From contig JADKGL010000003.1 in the NCBI GenBank assembly GCA_016722295.1, positions 124,001 through 188,000 of the forward strand: a stretch of DNA of 64,000 nucleotides. The letters run 5' to 3'. Positions 42,307 through 50,715 of this stretch are shown here, piece by piece. The first letter of the stretch is position 1. Each line of letters begins with the position of its first letter. A program made the translations under genes and the position numbers. A model generated the notes under the pieces. The model saw only the letters and a program-made list of their open reading frames with translations, was not told the origin of the DNA and made no database searches. This DNA is from Saprospiraceae bacterium (GTDB taxonomy: Bacteria > Bacteroidota > Bacteroidia > Chitinophagales > Saprospiraceae).

Positions 42307-43188
42307 ATGTTTCGAGAAATATGGAAGGATGTACAGACTCAAATTCGATTGGGGACAGTATGGACTCGAGTGATCGTATTATGTGTGATCGTTTTTGTAG
42401 TGATCAATATTCTGAAATCATATTTCACATTCACAAACGATGGAATTCCTTCTGAAGTTTATAGAAATATTTTAGAGAAAGTGAGTCTCTCGGGAATATT
42501 GATGAATAATCTAATTTTTCCTTGGGTATGGATTACACATATATTTGTACATGAAGGATTTTTTCATCTGTTATGGAATATGATCTTTTTATATTGGGTG
42601 TCACAAATAGTAGATGATCTCATTGGAAAAAATCATTCTATTTATATTTTTTTTGAAGGCGCGATTATCGGAGGAATTTTTTTTATGGTAAGCACCTTGA
42701 TACTTCCATGGTATGATTCATCTGCGATAGCTTATGGAGCTTCTGCTGCCGTGACTGCCTTGCTCTTTGCAGCTGCAACGATAGCACCAGATTATTCTAT
42801 ACGATTTTTATTAATAGGAAATGTTTCATTGAAATATGTTGCATTGGTAGTGTTACTTCTAGATTTGTTGTTTGCATTTCAGAATTCAAATAGCGGAGGT
42901 CATTTTGCTCATTTGGGAGGTGCATTTATGGGTTGGCTTTATATTGTATTATTGCGACAAGGAGTTAAGATGAATTTTTTGGAAGGAGTTAAGCTTTCTG
43001 CGAGTTCAAGGCAGAGTAAGAATGTGAAAGGAAAAATTAGAAATCTTCCACCACGAGAAATATCACAGGATAAGAGAAAAATTCTAGAAGAATATGAATT
43101 GGATAAAATCTTAGAAAAAATTAAAAAAAGTGGGCTTCAAAGTTTGACTTCTGCTGAAAGAGCATTTTTAGACAGCAAAAGTAAATAG
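42307..43188 (+). CDS. Rhomboid intramembrane serine protease (2) with cytoplasmic tail
   Basis: This 293-residue protein has a rhomboid core with Ser146 in GASAAV and His202 in FAHLGGAFMGW, plus HLLWNM. A C-terminal basic tail of ~75 residues (RQSKNVKGKIRNLPPRE, then ILEKIKKSGLQSLTSAERAFLDS) matches the short helical extension seen in Bacteroidota rhomboids. It differs strongly from its neighbour, so this is an old paralogous pair rather than a recent duplication. Confidence 0.92.
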   Translation: MFREIWKDVQTQIRLGTVWTRVIVLCVIVFVVINILKSYFTFTNDGIPSEVYRNILEKVSLSGILMNNLIFPWVWITHIFVHEGFFHLLWNMIFLYWVSQIVDDLIGKNHSIYIFFEGAIIGGIFFMVSTLILPWYDSSAIAYGASAAVTALLFAAATIAPDYSIRFLLIGNVSLKYVALVVLLLDLLFAFQNSNSGGHFAHLGGAFMGWLYIVLLRQGVKMNFLEGVKLSASSRQSKNVKGKIRNLPPREISQDKRKILEEYELDKILEKIKKSGLQSLTSAERAFLDSKSK

Positions 43189-43189
43189 G

Positions 43190-44239
43190 ATGTTGCAATT
43201 TCTTTTTTCAGTAAATATAGTTTGGTCATTTGTTTGCATATTGATCTATTTTATTGTAGGTGCAGATCCAAGAACCTTTTGGTTGTTTTCGATATCTAGT
43301 ATTTTGATTCCAATCTTTTTTATTGTAAATATTCTACTGGTTTTATTTTGGCTCATATTTCGCTGGAGATATCTTTTTGTTCCTCTGATTACGTTGATAT
43401 TTGGATATTCACATTATTCAAAAATTATTAGTTTCCAATCCGAGAAGGAATCAGAGAAATGTAAGAATCAAAGCGTCAATATAATGACCTATAATATTTA
43501 TGGTCTTAAAAATATTAAAATAAGTGCTCAACAAACTCGAGAACATAATAAGTCAAAATTTATTTCTTTCTTACGAAAATATGATCCAGATATTTTATGT
43601 GTGCAAGAAGATAATTTTTATGCAGATGACATAATTAATAAAACTGAATTGTTTCCATATTTTCATTATGAACCATCACATGCTACAGCGATTTATACCA
43701 AATTTCCTATATTAGACAAGGGCTTTCTAGATTTTGGGACAGTAACAAATAGTTGTGTTTGGGCTGATGTTTTAGCAAATGGAAAAAAAATAAGAATATA
43801 TAGTGTGCATCTCGCTTCAAATCGAGTGTCATCTGATGTAGAGAAAATAACAGATGAGACAAAGGAAGAAAATGCAGAAAAACTATCTTTGATCCGGCGT
43901 ATCATGGTGAATTATAGAAGAAACTCTGTACACAGAGCCAAACAATCTGAAATGATAATGGCTCATGCAAAAACTTTGAATTATCCTTTTGTAATTTGTG
44001 GCGATTGTAATGATACTGCTTTTTCTTATTCTTATGAGCAGTTTGAAAAAGGATGCAAAGATAGTTTTATAGAATGTGGTGATGGAATAGGAAGTACTTA
44101 TATTGGTGCTTTGCCAGGCTTGCGAATTGATTATATTTTCGGAGATAAAAAGACGATTGAATTTTGTTCGCACAAAGTTTTGTCATCTACATTTTCAGAT
44201 CACAATCCTGTTTTTGTTAAATTATTTTCTAAAATTTAA
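43190..44239 (+). CDS. Membrane-anchored endonuclease/exonuclease/phosphatase (EEP) family protein
   Basis: The 349-residue protein has three hydrophobic segments in its first ~80 residues, then an EEP domain with TYNIYGL, DILCVQED (metal-binding Glu), VHLAS, ICGDCND and FSDHNPVF (catalytic His) motifs. Related proteins act on phosphoesters of nucleic acids, inositol phosphates or sphingolipids. An extracytoplasmic phosphodiesterase is likely from the membrane topology; the substrate is unknown. The stop is 13 nt before pth. Confidence 0.85.
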   Translation: MLQFLFSVNIVWSFVCILIYFIVGADPRTFWLFSISSILIPIFFIVNILLVLFWLIFRWRYLFVPLITLIFGYSHYSKIISFQSEKESEKCKNQSVNIMTYNIYGLKNIKISAQQTREHNKSKFISFLRKYDPDILCVQEDNFYADDIINKTELFPYFHYEPSHATAIYTKFPILDKGFLDFGTVTNSCVWADVLANGKKIRIYSVHLASNRVSSDVEKITDETKEENAEKLSLIRRIMVNYRRNSVHRAKQSEMIMAHAKTLNYPFVICGDCNDTAFSYSYEQFEKGCKDSFIECGDGIGSTYIGALPGLRIDYIFGDKKTIEFCSHKVLSSTFSDHNPVFVKLFSKI

Positions 44240-44252
44240 GTCAAAGAGGGAA

Positions 44253-44825
44253 ATGAAATATTTAATCATTGGGTTAGGAAATATTGGTGAGGAATACGCA
44301 GAAACGAGACATAATATTGGATTTAAAGTAGTGGACTTTTTAGCAAAAAAATTTGAAGCTAATTTTCAAATCAATACCTTAGCTTCAGTAGCAGAATTCA
44401 AGCATAAAGGAAAACAAATCCTATTGATCAAACCAAGTACCTATATGAATCTCAGCGGCAAAGCTGTAAAATATTGGATGAATAAAGAGAAAATTGAGAT
44501 TGGAAATATAGTAGTGGTTGTTGATGATTTGCATATCCATTATGGGACTATTCGTGTCAGACCGAATGGATCTGATGCAGGTCATAATGGATTGAAAGAT
44601 ATTGATGCACAGTTGCTGACAAACCAATATGCGAGAATACGTGTCGGCATTGGTAGCGAATTTCCAAAGGGAAGACAAGTAGAGTTTGTGTTGGGTAAAT
44701 GGAATGCGACGGAGCGAGAGCGATTGGATCAAGTTATTGAACTTAGCAGCGATGCTTCGCTTAGTTTTTGTATGGCTGGATTGGGTCATACGATGAATAC
44801 ATTTAATAATAAGAAAGTAGAGTAA
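44253..44825 (+). CDS. pth: Peptidyl-tRNA hydrolase
   Basis: The ATG at 44253, preceded by a rare purine-rich AGAGGG, gives 190 residues beginning MKYLIIGLGNIGEEYAETRHNIGF. Active-site His is in TRHNIG, Asn in STYMNLSG, Asp in VVVDDLH, and GHNGLKDI is present. It recycles prematurely released peptidyl-tRNAs. It is the last gene of the forward run; the YceI gene converges from the other strand only 3 nt away. Confidence 0.95.
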   Translation: MKYLIIGLGNIGEEYAETRHNIGFKVVDFLAKKFEANFQINTLASVAEFKHKGKQILLIKPSTYMNLSGKAVKYWMNKEKIEIGNIVVVVDDLHIHYGTIRVRPNGSDAGHNGLKDIDAQLLTNQYARIRVGIGSEFPKGRQVEFVLGKWNATERERLDQVIELSSDASLSFCMAGLGHTMNTFNNKKVE

Positions 44826-44828
44826 ACA

Positions 44829-45476
44829 TTACTTTTTTAACGCCATAATTTTGGCATGAAGTATTATCGTATCTTGTATCATGAGATCCTTAGCAAAGGA
44901 AACAGGATGGGTGAACTTCGAATGAATATTCCATAATTGTCGATTTATTTTCAGCGCTGACATTGTAATGCGAAAAGCATCATCAGTTGAGGCTTTTTTG
45001 TATGATATCACTTGATCTTGACTAATGCCTTTTAATTCCAATATTACATTTCTAGTGATATTGCCTGTGCTATCCATTTGATAATTGGAAGATTGCACTT
45101 TTAATCTGCCAAAAGGAAATTTTTCTACATCAAAAAAATCACTTGATTTGAGGTGGGCGATGAGTTCTGCATTTTTTTCTTCATCAGTTACATCAAAATT
45201 TTGGATGGAGTGCATATCGATTTCTAGATTGGCAAAAATCACACTATCATTTTGAATTCCAAAAAATCCTTTGTTGAAAAAAATACTTCCATTGTGAGTT
45301 TTTCCGAGTGTGGCGCCTTGCCAATAGATTAAACTTTGTTTTGTATCAATGTGGTAACTATCTATTTTAGTTAATTGAGAAGGAATTGCATTGATGTCAA
45401 CAGGTTTGATTTGTTTTTTTACATCTATTTTGCAAGCAAAAAAAGCGAGGAGTAACAACACATAGAATCTCGTCAT
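44829..45476 (-). CDS. YceI family lipoprotein
   Basis: This 215-residue protein has a lipoprotein signal (MTRFYVLLLLAFFAC). The YceI fold is marked by SYHIDTKQSLIYWQGATLGKTHNGSIFF, LEIDMHSIQNFDV, LKSSDFFDVEKFPFG and KFTHPVSFAKDLMIQD. Family members are lipocalin-like carriers of polyisoprenoids. The gene starts immediately after the MerR stop, and the two are probably cotranscribed. Confidence 0.9.
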   Translation of the reverse strand: MTRFYVLLLLAFFACKIDVKKQIKPVDINAIPSQLTKIDSYHIDTKQSLIYWQGATLGKTHNGSIFFNKGFFGIQNDSVIFANLEIDMHSIQNFDVTDEEKNAELIAHLKSSDFFDVEKFPFGRLKVQSSNYQMDSTGNITRNVILELKGISQDQVISYKKASTDDAFRITMSALKINRQLWNIHSKFTHPVSFAKDLMIQDTIILHAKIMALKK

Positions 45477-46373
45477 TTAATTGAATATTTTCGAAGACAA
45501 AGAGCTTAGAAAATGTTTCAACTCATCAAAATTTGAAATAGATTTAATCAAATGTTTGTATTCAGAAAATTGATCTGCATAATAACCAGAAAGTATTACC
45601 ATAGGACGAGGATTCATAATTGCACATTTTATTAAAAAGTCTTTTAAGTATTGAATACTTTCCCTTTCATGTACAAAGGTAAAAATGAATTTTGGCTTAA
45701 CTATTTGAACAGAATCGATGAGATCATCGAGATACAGATTTTTTCCAAGATTAAGTACTGTACAATTGTTTTTCTTTAGAAAATATTCGGTATGGAGACA
45801 AGTCAATTCTTGGTCCTCATTGGAGGAAAGAAAACAAATTACTTTAAGTGATTCATTCTGCTTTGGAATATTGAGATTTGAAATCGCATGAATCAATTTT
45901 CGTTTGATTATAGTATTGACAAACTCTTCATGTACTCTTTTCATAGAACCACTTAGCCACAGAATATGTAGTTTGTCTAGCAATGGCAAAAGCATATTCT
46001 CAAATGTACTTTCAAATCCATCTTGTTTGATATTTGTATCCAAAAGATGTAAAAACTTTTGTTCATCCAATTGTAATATCGAAAGCGTCATCGCGTCCAA
46101 AGAATCGATACTAAATGATTCTACAGAGGTATGACTTGCTACAAGAGTATCAATTTTAGCTTCAGGCATTTCTGATATTTCAGAAATTTTATATCCATTG
46201 TGATTCAATAAGACAATATTGCTGATTTTGCGCAAATCAGATTCACTATAAAATCTAATATTTGTGGCTGTACGTTTTGGTGGTACGATATTGTACCTCT
46301 TCTCCCATATTCTAATGGTATGAGCTTTCACTCCAGTAATTTTTTCTATATCATTTATTGTATATATAGCCAC
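45477..46373 (-). CDS. MerR-type regulator with degenerate B12-binding domain (CarH/LitR-like)
   Basis: The 298-residue protein starts at a GTG (46373), chosen because YTINDIEKITGVKAHTIRIWEKRY, the MerR helix-turn-helix, follows at once. The middle and C-terminal parts align with CarH-type sensors, but the key residues are altered: W-x9-EH reads W-x9-EE (LWLSGSMKRVHEEF), and the cobalamin motif ExHxxG reads EDQELTC. The domain therefore probably does not bind B12 or sense light in the usual way. It is divergent from bshA across 58 bp and cotranscribed with YceI. Confidence 0.85.
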   Translation of the reverse strand: MAIYTINDIEKITGVKAHTIRIWEKRYNIVPPKRTATNIRFYSESDLRKISNIVLLNHNGYKISEISEMPEAKIDTLVASHTSVESFSIDSLDAMTLSILQLDEQKFLHLLDTNIKQDGFESTFENMLLPLLDKLHILWLSGSMKRVHEEFVNTIIKRKLIHAISNLNIPKQNESLKVICFLSSNEDQELTCLHTEYFLKKNNCTVLNLGKNLYLDDLIDSVQIVKPKFIFTFVHERESIQYLKDFLIKCAIMNPRPMVILSGYYADQFSEYKHLIKSISNFDELKHFLSSLSSKIFN

Positions 46374-46389
46374 TGTGTCTGATTCCTTA

Positions 46390-46420
46390 TTGACTGTATA
46401 ACATTTGCTCGATAATTTTG
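46390..46420 (+). promoter_or_regulatory. bshA promoter (TTG-N20-TAATTTTG)
   Basis: TTG at 46390-46392 and TAATTTTG at 46413-46420 are spaced by 20 nt and lie 11 nt before the bshA ATG. The whole promoter lies in the 58-bp divergent gap with the MerR regulator, which may control it. Confidence 0.55.
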
Positions 46421-46431
46421 TTTAAATAGAT

Positions 46432-47580
46432 ATGAGCGTGAAAGTTCGAAGAGTTGGTATCGTCTGTTATCCTACATATGGTGGGTCAGGTGTAGTGGCG
46501 ACAGAGCTAGGGATGTCATTGGCTAAATTGGGTTTTGAGATACATTTTATCAGTTATCGGAGACCTGCTAGATTGGGTATTTTCCAATCCAATGTATACT
46601 ATCATGAGGTGCCAAATTACGAATATCCATTATTTGAATTCAAACCATTTGACACAGCTTTGGCAAGTAAAATTGTCGATGTTTGTTTGCGCAATAAAAT
46701 TGAATTACTTCATGTACATTATGCGATTCCACATGCTACGATAGCCTATTTAGTGAGAGAAATTTTGAAGAGTAAGAATGTATATCTTCCGATCATCACA
46801 ACACTACACGGCACAGATATTACATTAGTAGGGGCAGATGAATCTTTTTATCCAGTGGTTGAATTTAGCATCAATCAATCGAATGGCGTCACTGCTGTAT
46901 CAGAAGCATTAGCAAAGCAAACCTATGAGACCTTTGATATTAAAAAGAAGATCAAAGTTATTCCAAATTTTATAGACTTTAAGCGATTCCATAAGAAAGT
47001 TGATTTGAGTTTGAGGGCCAATTTTGCAAAGGATGACGAACGCATTTTAATTCATATTTCCAATTTTAGAAAGGTCAAACGCATTGACGATATCTTAGCT
47101 ATTTTTCAAATTGTGCGGAAGCAAATTCCATCAAAATTGGTCTTAATTGGTGATGGTCCAGAGCGAACGCACTTGAATACTTTGGTCAATGAAATGGGAA
47201 TTACTAATGATGTTATTTTTACAGGAAAACAAGATTCGGTAGAAGATCTTTTGACCATTTCGGATTGCTTTCTATTGACTTCAGAGCATGAGAGCTTTGG
47301 GTTGGCAGCACTAGAAGCTATGGCTTGTGAAGTACCAGTAGTCTCTACCAATGCAGGAGGATTGAAAGAAGTAAATGAAGATGGCTTCTCTGGTTTCACC
47401 TGTGATGTAGGTGATGTCCAATCTATGTCAGACGCAGTATTGAAAATTATATCAACTACAGAAGAACTCAATCGTTACAAAATGAATGCAAAAACCCAAG
47501 CCCAAAAATTTGACATAGAGCATATATTGCAAGAATACATTGATTATTATAATGAAGTGTATAATGAGGGTGTGGTGTAG
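46432..47580 (+). CDS. bshA: N-acetyl-alpha-D-glucosaminyl L-malate synthase (bacillithiol)
   Basis: This 382-residue GT4-type glycosyltransferase performs the first step of bacillithiol synthesis, joining GlcNAc from UDP-GlcNAc to L-malate. The BshA-specific N-terminus VGIVCYPTYGGSGVVATELG and the ISYRRPARL segment are clear, followed by HVHYAIPHATIAYLVRE, TTLHGTDITLVG, and the donor-binding SEHESFGLAALEAMACEVPVV. bshB and bshC are not in the window. Confidence 0.95.
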   Translation: MSVKVRRVGIVCYPTYGGSGVVATELGMSLAKLGFEIHFISYRRPARLGIFQSNVYYHEVPNYEYPLFEFKPFDTALASKIVDVCLRNKIELLHVHYAIPHATIAYLVREILKSKNVYLPIITTLHGTDITLVGADESFYPVVEFSINQSNGVTAVSEALAKQTYETFDIKKKIKVIPNFIDFKRFHKKVDLSLRANFAKDDERILIHISNFRKVKRIDDILAIFQIVRKQIPSKLVLIGDGPERTHLNTLVNEMGITNDVIFTGKQDSVEDLLTISDCFLLTSEHESFGLAALEAMACEVPVVSTNAGGLKEVNEDGFSGFTCDVGDVQSMSDAVLKIISTTEELNRYKMNAKTQAQKFDIEHILQEYIDYYNEVYNEGVV

Positions 47581-47615
47581 GAACAAAGTATTTTAAATTA
47601 TTGATATCCTCCTTT

Positions 47616-47756
47616 GGTTGCAGTTTGCAACATTAGAAATTCATAATTCCTAACTGCATTGTAATACAAATTACATTGATGGTCGCAGTTTTCAACTGCG
47701 ATCCTATAAATATGGAATTTATAATTCCTATCGGCAGTTAAAACAAATTACCGATA
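47616..47756. repeat. Two tandem palindromic units (65 and 76 bp)
   Basis: Units at 47616-47680 and 47681-47756 share GGTYGCAGTTT-CAAC, TAATTCCTA and ACAAATTAC. In the second, GGTCGCAGTT/AACTGCGATC forms a 10-bp hairpin and GGAATT-TAT-AATTCC a second one. Confidence 0.6.
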
Positions 47757-47791
47757 ATTTATTGTTCAATTTTTTTTACACATCTTCATTG

Positions 47792-47851
47792 GAAGTATTG
47801 AATTACATATTCAAGATGTATTGTATCGAAGTTTAAAACTTCGACAATCGG
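47792..47851 (+). repeat. Palindromic repeat R, copy 1
   Basis: This contains GATGTATTGTATCGA and AACTTCGACAATCG; on the minus strand ATTGT/ACAAT plus CGAAGTTT/AAACTTCG form a 13-bp stem with a 2-nt bulge. It ends 27 nt after the stop of the minus-strand lipoprotein gene at 47879. It shares an additional GAAGTATTGAAT arm with copy 3. Confidence 0.65.
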
Positions 47852-47878
47852 AGACAATAAAAAAGTGTTGTGTAATTT

Positions 47879-48382
47879 TTATTCAACCAATATGTCACCG
47901 TGACCTTGAAACTCACAATTATTTTCTATAATCTTATAATATAATCTCAACATACCTTTCTTGTTAAATGAATTTACATTAAATGCTATGTCCTTTGAAT
48001 TAAAAGTATCACTAGTAACAATAGAGTCTAATGAAATTATTTTATTGAATTTTTTATCAACAAGTCTAAATTCTGTCATTGCAGTATTTGGCATTTTCGT
48101 GTTTATTAAAAATTTTCCTTTATTTGGATTTGAAAATACTATAATTTTATAGTCAAATGTTTTTTGGCAATTTCTATTGTATTGTGAAGCAAATAAATTT
48201 ATTTCTTCATCTATCCATTTATCATTGAATTTCCAATCTGTAGTGTCTTCTGAAATTACAAAGCCTTGTTCATCTGTTTTTGTAATTCCAGTAAATGAAA
48301 TTTTATCTTCGCTTTCTTTTTCTTTCTCACAACTGATGAATAGTGATGTGAAGAGAATTACAAATGCTATTGTTTTTTTCAT
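47879..48382 (-). CDS. Lipoprotein with sorting-domain-like beta fold
   Basis: This 167-residue lipoprotein (MKKTIAFVILFTSLFISCEKEKE) has an acidic N-terminal region and a C-terminal half resembling a T9SS-type domain in strand order (IIVFSNPNKGKFLIN, MTEFRLVDKKFNKI, KKGMLRLYYKIIEN), although the FPNP box reads FSNP and the usual GIY is absent. Because it is lipid-anchored, it may use this fold for something other than secretion. It lies between two copies of a palindromic repeat. No family name is recognised. Confidence 0.6.
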   Translation of the reverse strand: MKKTIAFVILFTSLFISCEKEKESEDKISFTGITKTDEQGFVISEDTTDWKFNDKWIDEEINLFASQYNRNCQKTFDYKIIVFSNPNKGKFLINTKMPNTAMTEFRLVDKKFNKIISLDSIVTSDTFNSKDIAFNVNSFNKKGMLRLYYKIIENNCEFQGHGDILVE

Positions 48383-48578
48383 AGTTCAAAAATACAACAT
48401 TTGAATCAATTTTTGAAATAACTATGATAGAAATACATCCTATTTTTTTTTAAACATAAGGATTTTGCTGAATTTTTGATGTTATTGTAGGGTTGTCATT
48501 TTTTGACTATACAGTGTAAGCAGTTTTTGCTAGCTAATAAGTCAAACAGGGAAATTGCGGCCCTAGAATTGCAAAGTC

Positions 48579-48617
48579 ATGATGTATTGTATCGATTTAC
48601 AAACTTCGACAATCGAT
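48579..48617 (+). repeat. Palindromic repeat R, copy 2
   Basis: This core copy (CATGATGTATTGTATCGA, AAACTTCGACAATCGA) sits 2 nt after the stop codon of the coiled-coil nuclease-like gene at 48620. Confidence 0.65.
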
Positions 48618-48619
48618 TT

Positions 48620-49303
48620 TTAAAAGCAAATAGGAATAAAGTCAGCACTATTCGTAATCGCTGCAGAATTTCCAGTGGCACGAATCGAGAATAATCCTTG
48701 GTTCATTGCCATGATGTCTGCAGCTTCTTCAGCTTTAAGATATGCTACAGCACCATAGATTTTGAAGTTTTTGTATTCTGCGAGCCATATTTTTGCTTTT
48801 GATAATTTAGATAAAAATAATCTGACATCATTAGCTCGCAATGTGGTTTTTACTTCTACAATAACAATCTCAGAACCATTATGAGCGATAATATCAAATT
48901 CGTAATTTACACCTTCATGATTTCCTTTTCTTCGTTCAGATGTATCATGAACATCAATCCCTTGTTTCTTCAATATAGTAACTAAATCACCTTTTACGAG
49001 ACTTTCAATTAATTTTCCCCATTGAGAAGTAAAAAGCGCATTGGCCTCTTTAATTTGTCTATCAGTATCTTTGAATTTTGTGTCTGTCTCTTTGAATTTT
49101 GCATCGGTTTCAGAGAACTTCTCATTAAGTATTTTTTCAGTTTCCTTGAATTTGGCGTCAGTTTCTTTGAACATATCCCAAGTTTCAGAAAACTTCTGAT
49201 TAAGTAATTTTTCAGTTTCCTTGAATTTAGTGTCAGTCTCTTTTTGACTCATGATCAATTCTGAGATCATATTTTGTAATTGCTCTATAGAAGTATTAGG
49301 CAT
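48620..49303 (-). CDS. Coiled-coil PD-(D/E)XK nuclease-like protein (DUF3782 type)
   Basis: The 227-residue protein has an N-terminal coiled coil (about residues 20-90) built of heptad-like repeats KFKETDA/KFKETEK/KFSETD, encoded by near-identical DNA units. The C-terminal half carries EFD at residues 135-137 and EVK at residues 150-152, the PD-(D/E)XK nuclease core, followed by an AKIWLAEYKNFKIYGAVAYL helix. Proteins of this type are common in cyanobacteria and Bacteroidota, with no proven role. It is bounded by repeat copies R2 and R3, and repeat slippage could alter coil length in frame. Confidence 0.75.
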   Translation of the reverse strand: MPNTSIEQLQNMISELIMSQKETDTKFKETEKLLNQKFSETWDMFKETDAKFKETEKILNEKFSETDAKFKETDTKFKDTDRQIKEANALFTSQWGKLIESLVKGDLVTILKKQGIDVHDTSERRKGNHEGVNYEFDIIAHNGSEIVIVEVKTTLRANDVRLFLSKLSKAKIWLAEYKNFKIYGAVAYLKAEEAADIMAMNQGLFSIRATGNSAAITNSADFIPICF

Positions 49304-49405
49304 AAGCTATTTTTTACTTAAAAACAAGTAGAAAACCAAATTAGTTCATCAGGTGAGACAGGCATTAGATTTGAAGGCAAGACTTACACAGGCAATATTA
49401 CATCT

Positions 49406-49463
49406 GAAGTATTGAATACATATTCATGATGTATTGTATCGATTTGCAAACTTCGATAATCGA
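49406..49463 (+). repeat. Palindromic repeat R, copy 3
   Basis: This copy shares GAAGTATTGAAT-ACATATTCA with copy 1 and the core TATTGTATCGAT-AAACTTCGA-AATCGA with both. It ends 16 nt after the stop of the inositol monophosphatase gene. Confidence 0.65.
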
Positions 49464-49479
49464 GTCGAAATTAGTACAT

Positions 49480-50286
49480 CTAAAACTTTTTCACATTCTC
49501 TATCAATTTCAAAAACTCGTCGTGAGTAATCCCATTGCTAGAAAGTATGTTTGCACTGTATAGAGGATTTGCATTGCCGTGGATATCTGATACTCTACCT
49601 CCAGCTTCTTGTACTAAGATAATTCCAGCAGCGATATCCCATGCATTTATGCGAAGTTCATAGTAAGAATCAAATCGACCACAGGCTGTATAAGCGAGAT
49701 CGAGGGCAGCAGAACCTAGTCGCCTCACACCTCTTGCTTTTTGTAATATTTGATCTAAGAGATCGATCAATCCTTCTTGAAGATTGGAGTATGGGAATCC
49801 AGTAGCTACAACAGACTCTTCTATTTGGCTTACTTGACTCACTTTAATTTTTTGATCATTCAAGAACGCACCTCCGCCTTTCCATGCATAGAAACATTCA
49901 TCTCGATTCATATCATAAATGATACCAAGGCAAACTTCATCTCTATAGCTTAGTCCGACACTAATACAAAATACTGGAATACCTTTGAGAAAATTTGTAG
50001 TGCCATCCAATGGATCTATGATCCAATTCCAATCTGATTGTTGTTGCGTCTTTGTCACTGTGTTTTCTTCAGTGATAAAATTGGCATTTGGAACTAAATC
50101 TTTCAGGCCATTGACTAATATTTTTTCCGTCTCAATATCTACATAACTGACGAGTGAATTTTTCTCTTTCGCTATGATATCGACTGCAGTTACCTTTCCG
50201 ATTTGTGAGGATATAAATCGTCCTGCTTCTTTGACTATTGTAATGCTGGAGTGGCAAATTTTCTCCAGATTTTGAGCTTCTAACAT
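49480..50286 (-). CDS. Inositol monophosphatase family protein
   Basis: The ATG at 50286 gives 268 residues starting MLEAQNLEKICHSSITIVKEAG, as in relatives; a longer frame from 50400 would run through the promoter box. The Mg2+-binding motifs are visible: EEN in ITEENTV, WIIDPLDGTTNF and WDIAAGIILVQEAGG. The enzyme dephosphorylates inositol-1-phosphate or related sugar phosphates, or 3'-phosphoadenosine phosphates in some members. It is transcribed alone, with a promoter 5 nt before its start. Confidence 0.92.
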   Translation of the reverse strand: MLEAQNLEKICHSSITIVKEAGRFISSQIGKVTAVDIIAKEKNSLVSYVDIETEKILVNGLKDLVPNANFITEENTVTKTQQQSDWNWIIDPLDGTTNFLKGIPVFCISVGLSYRDEVCLGIIYDMNRDECFYAWKGGGAFLNDQKIKVSQVSQIEESVVATGFPYSNLQEGLIDLLDQILQKARGVRRLGSAALDLAYTACGRFDSYYELRINAWDIAAGIILVQEAGGRVSDIHGNANPLYSANILSSNGITHDEFLKLIENVKKF

Positions 50287-50715
50287 ACCTTCAAAGGTAA
50301 TTGATTTTGGGAGAAACTGTATGTAAAAAGAGAAGTAAATTTGAGAAATTTTGCTCTCTGTAAATTTTTTTTTACCTACTAGAATTACTTCAATAAACAC
50401 TATGCAATGTTAAGAAAATCGCTGCTTTTTCTTCTGAAAATATTTTCAAAAAATGAGTACAACATATTGATTATCAACGATAAAAAAATTCATATATTTA
50501 TTTTTATAATGTGTTAAAAAGTGCTCTAAACGTTAAATTTTGATTAAATAAAAAATAGTTCTTTTCGATTCCAATAAAATGATCTAATCTTGTGTCGTCA
50601 AATTCAAACAACGAGATGACTTTTCAAAATCCTATCGTCTAAGAATTGAAACAAAGTCAACTATCTTAAGAATAAATTTTCCAAACAAAATTTATTACCT
50701 AATTTTTTTTAATTT
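50287..50715. other. 429-bp intergenic region upstream of the giant HYR gene
   Basis: This holds the minus-strand inositol monophosphatase promoter near its left end. A TAATCTTG sequence near 50586 is one base from the -7 consensus on the plus strand and could serve the giant gene with a ~120-nt leader. Nothing else was recognised. Confidence 0.4.
50292..50299 (-). promoter_or_regulatory. -7 promoter box (TACCTTTG) 5 nt before the inositol monophosphatase ATG
   Basis: This perfect TAnnTTTG match on the minus strand leaves five bases to the ATG at 50286, predicting a leaderless mRNA and supporting this start over the longer frame. Confidence 0.55.

Noticed and set aside
47792..49463. Integron cassette array (attC sites)
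   Set aside because: The repeats lack recognisable attC core sites (GTTRRRY/RYYYAAC) and no integron integrase is present.
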